From positions 1-9,144 of the forward strand of contig PKCL01000508.1 of the NCBI GenBank assembly GCA_002862165.1: a stretch of DNA of 9,144 nt, read 5' to 3'. Below the pieces are notes generated by a model that was not told where the DNA came from, searched no databases, and saw only the letters and a list, made by a program, of their open reading frames with translations. Positions 1 to 5,270 of the stretch are shown in pieces (position 1 is the stretch's first letter; the number at the start of each line of letters is the position of its first letter). The stretch is from Planctomycetaceae bacterium. Lineage in GTDB: Bacteria; Planctomycetota; Planctomycetia; Pirellulales; UBA1268. The translations under genes and the position numbers were made by a program.

Positions 1-459
1 GATAAAAAAAAGAAGCCAGACCAGACAATTTCGGTGTTGTATGAGAACAAAGGACGCGGTGGTGTGCGTCGTCCGTTTTTTGTAGAAATAACAAAAAATG
101 ATCTGGTGTTACTTCCTAATGCACTTGATTACAAAAATCTTTTTGATTCAGAAGATCCGATAAAGATACCAGTAGCAAAAGCTGGCAGTGATAAATCTTT
201 TACGAAAATGATGGACTATGTACTTACTCATTTAGGGAAGACCGGACTTCTTCGGAGAAAGCGAGATACGATTATTACGTTTCTTATACGACCCGAAGGT
301 GTCGACTCATACCGATTGGCAAAAAAAGTTGTTGATCAATATGAGAAGAAAAATGAGAATCGACTTGTTGTGGGGATGTTGCCAAATGGTGCTCCAGTAT
401 TAGACGCATTGAGTGGCAAGGCGCCGCTACCAGGTGATGGAAAAATCCTGCTTGACTGA
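1..459 (+). CDS. Conserved hypothetical protein, C-terminal part (5' end outside window)
   Basis: The reading frame is open from base 1 and ends in TGA at 457-459, so this is the last 152 codons of a longer gene. The GTG at 34 is only an internal valine. The visible part starts with a lysine-rich stretch (DKKKKPDQ). It then has an RRPFFVEI strand followed by DLVLLP, and later TFLIRPEGVDSYRLAKKVV. The pattern of F/Y-L-x-x-P, about five residues, then Y and a KV recurs in the next gene (RYLVEPDSFETYMAMRKV). The two proteins therefore probably share a C-terminal alpha/beta module. I recognise no catalytic motif. The next gene begins 50 bases downstream on the same strand, which suggests an operon. 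By analogy with that neighbour, the missing N-terminus may carry a membrane anchor and coiled coil, but this is inference. Function unknown; most likely an envelope protein working with the downstream gene. Confidence 0.75.
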   Translation, partial: DKKKKPDQTISVLYENKGRGGVRRPFFVEITKNDLVLLPNALDYKNLFDSEDPIKIPVAKAGSDKSFTKMMDYVLTHLGKTGLLRRKRDTIITFLIRPEGVDSYRLAKKVVDQYEKKNENRLVVGMLPNGAPVLDALSGKAPLPGDGKILLD

Positions 460-509
460 CGTGTATAATTTTTCATGACAGATACAGCACTGGAAGAAAG
501 GGAAATTCA

Positions 510-1649
510 ATGGCTCGACGCAGAAGGCAAACGTCAGCAACGGGTGCGAACATGGACTCTTTGCTCGATGCCCTGACTAATGTAGTTGGCATTCTTGTTA
601 TTGTTCTTGTTGCTGTGCAGCTTTCCAGCCAGGAGGCAGCTCGGCGTATGGAAGAGATGATCGCCCAGATTGACCCTGCTGAGCAGGAGCGAATGAAGCA
701 AGCTGCTGTCGATTCAGAAGCAAAGCTCGAGGAAATGAAGCTTGCACTAAAGTCTGAATCTGAAAAAGAAAAAATCGATCCGGAGAAACTGCTGGCCTCT
801 TTGCAAGATGACATTGCCAAGGCTGAAGTAAAGGCAAAAAAAGATTTGCTTGCTGCCGAGGCAGCAGAAAAAGAGGCTGCAGAAAAAAAACTTGCTGCTG
901 AAAAACTTCGGAGAAGTTTAATGGCACAGCTCGCAACACTTGAAGATAAAGAAAAGAAATTCACCGTCGCAAAGACAGATTTGTTGGCCAAGTTGGACAG
1001 CATGCCAAAGTTGAATGCGCCACCTCCTAAAGAGGTGCGGCCGCCAACACCGAAAGATATCCCTCGAAATAAAGACGGTAATGCCTTGCTTCAGGAGAGA
1101 AAGGTTCTCGTGAGCAACGGAAAAGTAATTCCCTTTGTGGATCCAGGTAAGCAAATGGAAACAGCGATAAAAAATCGTCTAAAAATGATCATAGATAGCA
1201 AAAAGATCAATGTTGGAGAGGGGAATTATATTTCGGATGAAAAACAAGCAATGACATTGATTGATGAATTCAACAAAGATCCTGCGAAAAATAAATATTT
1301 TGAGTTAAAGCTTGTGCGGCAAGGAAGGCAAATCAAGGTAGAGATTCTTCCCACAGAAGACTGCGGGGAAGAGCCAGACAAGGCGGTACGAGGAATTTTC
1401 GGAACAGTGCTGCGTAATATGCAGGGGAAATGGTACCTCAGGTACTTGGTTGAGCCTGATTCGTTCGAAACATATATGGCGATGAGAAAGGTGACAGACA
1501 GTAGCGGGTTTTATGCAGGCTGGACCATCATTGATCCAGGTAGTTATCTTCATAGCCTATCGAGTGGGTATAATATCGGGGTAAAACCCCCACCGCGTCC
1601 CCCAACGAATCCAGGAAAGCCAGGCCCCGTGAAGGGAGTGTTGGATTAA
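510..1649 (+). CDS. Membrane-anchored coiled-coil protein, TolR/ExbD/MotB-like anchor
   Basis: This 379-residue protein starts with a basic MARRRRQ segment, then MDSLLDALTNVV (residues 15-26) running into a single hydrophobic helix (about 21-38). A short basic N-terminus, an acidic residue at the start of the helix (D16, D20) and one membrane span resemble the stator subunits TolR, ExbD and MotB, where such an Asp takes part in proton flow. D20 playing that role is inference. Residues about 41-165 are Glu/Lys/Ala-rich and strongly predicted coiled coil by eye. A proline-rich hinge follows (about 169-187), then a globular domain (about 190-350) and a proline-rich tail. The ATG at 510 has AAGGGA six bases upstream, supporting this start. 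The gene lies 50 bases after one gene and 29 before the next, consistent with one transcript. The expected partner (ExbB/TolQ/MotA type) is not in the window. A structural envelope protein is the alternative. Confidence 0.8.
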   Translation: MARRRRQTSATGANMDSLLDALTNVVGILVIVLVAVQLSSQEAARRMEEMIAQIDPAEQERMKQAAVDSEAKLEEMKLALKSESEKEKIDPEKLLASLQDDIAKAEVKAKKDLLAAEAAEKEAAEKKLAAEKLRRSLMAQLATLEDKEKKFTVAKTDLLAKLDSMPKLNAPPPKEVRPPTPKDIPRNKDGNALLQERKVLVSNGKVIPFVDPGKQMETAIKNRLKMIIDSKKINVGEGNYISDEKQAMTLIDEFNKDPAKNKYFELKLVRQGRQIKVEILPTEDCGEEPDKAVRGIFGTVLRNMQGKWYLRYLVEPDSFETYMAMRKVTDSSGFYAGWTIIDPGSYLHSLSSGYNIGVKPPPRPPTNPGKPGPVKGVLD

Positions 1650-1678
1650 AAAAATCTGTTTTCTTTCAACAGTTCATA

Positions 1679-2842
1679 GTGAATGTGATCTTCTGGAACA
1701 AACCCCTTGTCGTGAATATTCGTTCCGCCATTACGATTTTTCTAGGTCTTATTGTTCTTGGTTGTGAAAACCAAAGCAACACTCCGCTATCTGGCAAAGT
1801 ACAGGGAATGTCGATGGCACCTGGTTTTCAAGAAGGTGATATCATTTCATGGCAACCACGTACGACCAATAATTTTTTACGAAATGCACCAATAGTGTGT
1901 CAGCTTGAAGAAGAACTTGTCATCAAACGCGTTATAGGGCTGCCCAAAGAGTCTGTTCGAATCACAGACGGTGATCTTTTTATCGATGATAAAATCATTC
2001 AAAAAAGTCCACAGCTTTTAGAGCAGTTTGGACTGATCGTAGACGATGATGCAGACTCGTGGAGCGACCCAACACATTCATGGATACAAACAAATAATCA
2101 ATGGTCATGTAAATATGTAAGTCCTAAGCACATATCGTGGTTAAAATTTTATCCAGTATCCTCACGTGGTGTGGTGCACAATGAGGACGGCTTGCGTATT
2201 TACGATGATGTGTCGTGGTTGCCAAAAGAAAACAGGCACCTTAATAGTGTGCAGGATATCGGGATTTCTGTGGTGTTAGATATTCGCTTACAGGAAGGAA
2301 ATAGTTTTGAGATTTTCTTTGCAGATAATCAAAGTGCAGCTCGCATTATTGTGAGAAGGCAAGGGCGACTTGCGGTGATTGCAGGAAGGCTCGATGGCCA
2401 ATTTGTCGTCGCAGCTTGGCCACTTGCTCAGAAGAGAACAGCTGGAGGAATTTCCGACGGTCAAAATAACAGTGGTCTGTATCAATTACCAAGACTCTGG
2501 TCTGCTTGCCTGAATGTTTCAAATAAAAAACGTGAGAAACAGGGGGTGCAGTCATTGTCGGTCGGAATTAAAAAGATTGGCAGTCAGGAGGAATCACCCT
2601 CAGGTGTGCCAGAAATGGTCACAGCAGAGGGCTTACTGGTATGGCGGGATATCTATTGGTTATCCATGCCGAATAAAACGGAGTGGATCGTTCCTGAGAA
2701 ACATGTATTTGTTTTAGGCGACTGTCCGGCAGCGAGTAGAGATAGTCGGCAATGGGGATCTATTCCCCTTGATGCAATTCAAGGAACGGTGTTGCAACGC
2801 GGATTTCCTAAAGAGTTTTCAGCGTGGTTGCATCTCAACTGA
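1679..2842 (+). CDS. Signal peptidase I-like S26 protein with large insert and possible lipobox
   Basis: S26 signal peptidases cut exported proteins on the outer face of the inner membrane with a Ser/Lys dyad. All three core motifs are visible. QGMSMAPGFQEGD puts the nucleophile at S45. ELVIKRVIGLPKE puts the general base at K83. LGDCPAASRDSRQWGSIP (346-362) matches the family's G-D-x(n)-S-x-D-S-R-x-W-G box. The 387 residues exceed typical LepB because about 245 residues separate the Lys and the last box, against about 125 in E. coli LepB. The insert looks beta-rich (for example ISVVLDIRLQEG, then ARIIVRRQGRLAVIAG). The N-terminus has one hydrophobic segment (16-28) ending VLGC, so C29 may be lipidated, placing it only 16 residues before S45. 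The GTG at 1679 has no clear ribosome binding site. GTG at 1712 would give a compact lipoprotein signal, MNIRSAITIFLGLIVLGC, and is a real alternative. Likely co-transcribed with the gene 29 bases upstream. Confidence 0.82.
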   Translation: MNVIFWNKPLVVNIRSAITIFLGLIVLGCENQSNTPLSGKVQGMSMAPGFQEGDIISWQPRTTNNFLRNAPIVCQLEEELVIKRVIGLPKESVRITDGDLFIDDKIIQKSPQLLEQFGLIVDDDADSWSDPTHSWIQTNNQWSCKYVSPKHISWLKFYPVSSRGVVHNEDGLRIYDDVSWLPKENRHLNSVQDIGISVVLDIRLQEGNSFEIFFADNQSAARIIVRRQGRLAVIAGRLDGQFVVAAWPLAQKRTAGGISDGQNNSGLYQLPRLWSACLNVSNKKREKQGVQSLSVGIKKIGSQEESPSGVPEMVTAEGLLVWRDIYWLSMPNKTEWIVPEKHVFVLGDCPAASRDSRQWGSIPLDAIQGTVLQRGFPKEFSAWLHLN

Positions 2843-2860
2843 ATTGGCAGTATGAAAAGG

Positions 2861-2879
2861 GTCCTTGTTTCTATAGGAC
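2861..2879 (-). terminator. Weak hairpin between convergent genes, possible terminator
   Basis: GTCCT (2861-2865) and AGGAC (2875-2879) form a 5-bp stem with a 9-base loop in the 41-base gap between the convergent S26 and LarA-like genes. On the minus strand the stem is followed by CC and a short T-run (complement of AAAA at 2855-2858), so it could end the LarA-like transcript. The stem is short, so confidence is low. Confidence 0.3.
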
Positions 2880-2883
2880 ACTA

Positions 2884-4119
2884 TCAGATTTTCTTGGGAC
2901 ACAGCCGGTTCGCTTCGTGAAGCACGGTTACTGATTCAGATTGCTGAATCAGACGGTTGATTGCATCTGGAGTTTCTGCATAACCAATGTCCAGGTCTTC
3001 AACAAATTCCTGATCGAGGTGTGACAGAAGGACGAGGCGTCGATCTCCGAGTGCTTGTGCAAAAAGGGAAGTGTGAAGTGCATCAAGTAGTAGTACAGTC
3101 TCTTCGGAATCGGATGCTTCACGGAGCAGCATTGGCAGATCGATGCCGTGTCGCCAGCGAGTGAAAATGATTCCCGGCTCTTCTTTCATGTTACAAGCTA
3201 TACATATTGTGCCATCGTGTGTTGTCACGCGAGCAGCCGCTGCAACAGCTCGTGTAAGTTCAATAAATCTACAAGGCCGGTCTGGGATTCCTGCAATTGT
3301 AAGTGGTGATCGAGCAGAGATAGCCGGCCGCCATCCTTTTGCATACGATTTCGATTGTGCAATGGAGGAAATTGGAAAACCAAACGCTGCTCCCGCTAAC
3401 GTCTTGTGGTCTCCAGCTACAAGGCGTAATGATGCAAGGATTCCGAGTTGAGCGTTAATTTGCTCGGATTCATCTCTCCAATGATGAAGAGCTCTTTGTC
3501 GATTTTTCAGCAACGCTTTTATAAATTTTTGACATTGAGTCTGTCGTGCGAAACTTGGCCAGAGTTCACCTTCGGGAGACCGTCCACATAGACTGGCATC
3601 GTAGCCAAAGCTTCCGATCGACAAGACAACATCAGCATCTATAAGAGCTCGGGCCAAATGAAGTGGTTCACCGGCTTCATCAGCGGATAGATACGCTGTA
3701 TCACTATCATTGAGTGGATTGAAAATTGATGTAGATAGATTTTGAATTTCAGTATCAGGTAATTCCTGAGAGAGTGAAGATGTATCCGATTCGATGATTG
3801 ATGGCCCAATGATACGCTGAACATCGTCAGGATTTACACCACCTGATTGCAGGCTTTCAAGAATTACAGAATAAATGCTATCCGAAAGCATTGTCCCACC
3901 AGGTAAATCTCCTGCTTGAGCGATGATCACTCGATCCCCTGGAATAACATGTTCAGATAGTGGTGGGCCAGCAACGGGTAGAAGGAGAGCGTCTCTGATA
4001 ACATCAACAGCAGCGTCATCATCGACGCCTTCTGGGCCTCGGAGCTCCACAATGGCATCGGGGGAAATGGAATCAATAGCCAGCGGATCGTCGCTGCCGT
4101 AATTCAAATCAACTTTCAA
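2884..4119 (-). CDS. LarA-like (lactate racemase family, DUF2088) protein with degenerate active site
   Basis: From the TTG at 4119 the protein opens MKVDLNYGSD, the usual LarA start. It continues LLLPVAGPPLSEHVIPGDRVIIA, matching the family's PPL...GD-x-V-x-I block, and keeps the C-terminal pattern AVAAAARVTTHDGTICIA. Length is 411 residues, usual for LarA. LarA binds a nickel-pincer nucleotide and interconverts 2-hydroxyacid enantiomers. In L. plantarum numbering the key features are the DHTRP motif (D72, R75), H108, H174, K184 (cofactor link) and H200. Here the DHTRP position reads GDLPGG (70-75), the H108 region reads IGPSII, the H174 region reads SFGYDAS, and the GGxK region reads GRSPEGE (179-185). 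The Lys and several His therefore seem lost. Racemase activity is doubtful, and a non-catalytic or altered role is inferred. The frame is open upstream to 4306, and a TTG at 4218 would add 33 residues. I chose 4119 from family alignment. It converges on the S26 gene. Confidence 0.75.
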   Translation of the reverse strand: MKVDLNYGSDDPLAIDSISPDAIVELRGPEGVDDDAAVDVIRDALLLPVAGPPLSEHVIPGDRVIIAQAGDLPGGTMLSDSIYSVILESLQSGGVNPDDVQRIIGPSIIESDTSSLSQELPDTEIQNLSTSIFNPLNDSDTAYLSADEAGEPLHLARALIDADVVLSIGSFGYDASLCGRSPEGELWPSFARQTQCQKFIKALLKNRQRALHHWRDESEQINAQLGILASLRLVAGDHKTLAGAAFGFPISSIAQSKSYAKGWRPAISARSPLTIAGIPDRPCRFIELTRAVAAAARVTTHDGTICIACNMKEEPGIIFTRWRHGIDLPMLLREASDSEETVLLLDALHTSLFAQALGDRRLVLLSHLDQEFVEDLDIGYAETPDAINRLIQQSESVTVLHEANRLCPKKI

Positions 4120-4228
4120 AATAGACTCGATATTGGAAAGTAATTGGTTAATCCTATTAGGGCAAACGTAAGCCGAAACACTGTTTAATTCTAGGTCATT
4201 GCGCTGTCGTGGGAACAAAAGTGGTATC

Positions 4229-4238
4229 GAGGTACCTC
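4229..4238. repeat. 10-bp perfect palindrome GAGGTACCTC
   Basis: A self-complementary decamer upstream of the LarA-like start. It shares the GGTACC core with the palindrome at 4398-4407 in the same gap. The pair could be operator half-sites, but a 10-bp palindrome alone is not rare. Confidence 0.35.
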
Positions 4239-4397
4239 TATTGTGCGAATTTGAATGATCTTGAGAAATAATAGTATTTGAGGTGGTAGAAGTAGAATCT
4301 TGTTCTTAGGGCTAATTGTTATTTCAGATGAATCTTTCGGTTGGTATGAGTTTGTCTGTCGTTGTATTCGGTGTAAACGTTACTGAGTGACTTGCTT

Positions 4398-4407
4398 GCG
4401 GTACCGC
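4398..4407. repeat. 10-bp perfect palindrome GCGGTACCGC
   Basis: A second self-complementary decamer with a GGTACC core, centred 169 bases from the first and about 150 bases upstream of the Cys-rich gene. A regulatory role is only a suggestion. Confidence 0.35.
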
Positions 4408-4539
4408 TCATCTTTCCCTGTTCTAACGTCGATAGCTAAAAGCGCCGTTAGGAAATTTTCATACGACAAGCTTACGGTAAAGAATGATTGGGATAGAACC
4501 AGTTTTTAGATTCAGTCTCTACGATATTTTAAAGGATAT

Positions 4540-4543
4540 GGAG
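4540..4543 (+). promoter_or_regulatory. Ribosome binding site GGAG of the Cys-rich gene
   Basis: GGAG lies eight bases before the ATG at 4552. This spacing is near ideal and is the main support for the small downstream gene being real and for its start codon. The same GGAG-N8-ATG arrangement occurs before the cytochrome-type gene at 8597. Confidence 0.65.
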
Positions 4544-4551
4544 TTGCACCG

Positions 4552-4992
4552 ATGAGCAATTTGCACCACCTACCATCAAAAGCAGTACAACGTTGCCTAG
4601 TAACAGGAGGTCTTCTCCTCATTTTTTTGTTTGCTTCAAATCTACAAATGCATGCTGCTGAAGTCGTGATGCACACTGATGCGATATCGTTTAATGCGCC
4701 TGGAATGTCTGGTGGCTCATGTGATTGTGGAGGCACTAGCCAGCCTCCATGGCACGGAAGTGTCGGAGGTCGCTGCTGTAACCGTCCGTGTTGTCCACCA
4801 CCAACGATGTTCCATGCAGATGCATGTGGACAGTTAAGAGCGAAAGATGAGGCAAAAGCTCACTGTGTGGAACTACCTTCATCCTTTCCAAGATTTAATA
4901 ATTGGCGACATACTGGTCGATTGCCATCGCCCAAGCCGATCGCTATGCCTCGATGTCACCATTGCAGTATGCCAATACACATGGGTATGTAA
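4552..4992 (+). CDS. Small secreted Cys/His-rich protein of unknown function
   Basis: This 146-residue protein has a basic N-terminus (K10, R14), a hydrophobic core GGLLLIFLFASN (19-30) and an LQMHAAEV segment that fits a signal peptidase site near residue 36. The mature part is about 110 residues and holds ten cysteines: C57, C59, C75, C76, C80, C81, C92, C105, C135 and C138. They fall in CDC, CC-x3-CC and CHHC patterns. There are also eight histidines and a CCPPP turn. Such spacing suits disulfide bonding or metal binding outside the cytoplasm, but I recognise no named family. The ATG has GGAG eight bases upstream. The gene stands alone, divergent from the LarA-like gene and convergent with the dikinase gene 278 bases further on. 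The C-terminus ends SMPIHMGM after the CHHC pair. It might be a lineage-specific planctomycete protein; function is not assigned. Confidence 0.65.
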   Translation: MSNLHHLPSKAVQRCLVTGGLLLIFLFASNLQMHAAEVVMHTDAISFNAPGMSGGSCDCGGTSQPPWHGSVGGRCCNRPCCPPPTMFHADACGQLRAKDEAKAHCVELPSSFPRFNNWRHTGRLPSPKPIAMPRCHHCSMPIHMGM

Positions 4993-5098
4993 AATGCCAG
5001 TAAGAATTTTGCTGATTTCTACAATTGAAATATGATTGCTTTGAAGGACGTGAAAACAAACGTCATTGTTCTTGTACCGTCGAAATCAAGCAGTATTC

Positions 5099-5139
5099 CT
5101 GCACACGTTATCGATTGAACCTGCACGCTTTATCGCTTG
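5099..5139. repeat. Tandem near-repeat, two 19-base copies with 22-base period
   Basis: CTGCACACGTTATCGATTG (5099-5117) and CTGCACGCTTTATCGCTTG (5121-5139) match at 16 of 19 bases, with shared CTGCAC and TTATCG blocks. The starts are 22 bases apart, about two helical turns. The period is not a multiple of three, so a protein repeat is unlikely. A protein binding site is possible but unproven. Confidence 0.5.
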
Positions 5140-5169
5140 CAGTAGAGTGCGGCACGTTCCGTAAACAAA

Positions 5170-5207
5170 GCCACCGCACCTACCATAGTTCTGGCGAGTG
5201 CAGTGGC
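5170..5207 (-). terminator. Interrupted hairpin downstream of ppdK, candidate terminator
   Basis: GCCAC-C-GCAC (5170-5179) pairs with GTGC-A-GTGGC (5198-5207): nine base pairs with one mismatch and an 18-base loop. Read on the minus strand, it lies about 65 bases after the ppdK stop. The stem is followed by CTTTGTTTAC, a moderately T-rich tail. It could end the ppdK transcript, but the loop is long. Confidence 0.35.
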
Positions 5208-5270
5208 TTCGTATTTAAGTTCCATGATAATAGTGAACGCGCTGCCGTGACAGGACCGAATTGCACCGTG

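Larger units (their letters stand above)
4120..4551. other. Non-coding divergent gap between the LarA-like and Cys-rich genes
   Basis: The gap separates two divergent genes and should hold both promoters. I see no convincing -35/-10 pair for the plus-strand gene. For the minus strand a TAGAAT hexamer (complement of 4188-4193) fits a -10 box but has no good -35 partner. The open minus-strand frame from 4120 to 4305 is low in complexity (Ser/Thr/Asn runs) and does not look coding. Two 10-bp perfect palindromes sharing a GGTACC core are the only other structure I found. Confidence 0.5.
4993..5270. other. Non-coding gap between convergent Cys-rich and ppdK genes
   Basis: No gene is supported here. 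The gap holds a 19-base near-repeat pair (5099-5117 and 5121-5139) and one interrupted hairpin (5170-5207) that may end the dikinase transcript. A Cys-containing open frame on the plus strand (5025-5327) was considered and rejected. Confidence 0.55.

Noticed and set aside
475..573. ATG-started 32-codon frame overlapping the start of the coiled-coil gene
   Set aside because: It is out of frame with the strong coding region, has no ribosome binding site and has no recognisable composition.
473..1003. Minus-strand 176-codon Ser/Ala/Phe-rich frame
   Set aside because: It is the antisense shadow of the Glu/Lys/Ala coiled coil, whose codons read as Ser, Phe and Leu on the other strand.
4120..4305. 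N-terminal extension of the LarA-like gene up to the TTG at 4218 or beyond
   Set aside because: The stretch is low complexity with no family match, while MKVDLNYG at TTG 4119 fits the usual LarA start. The extension cannot be fully excluded.
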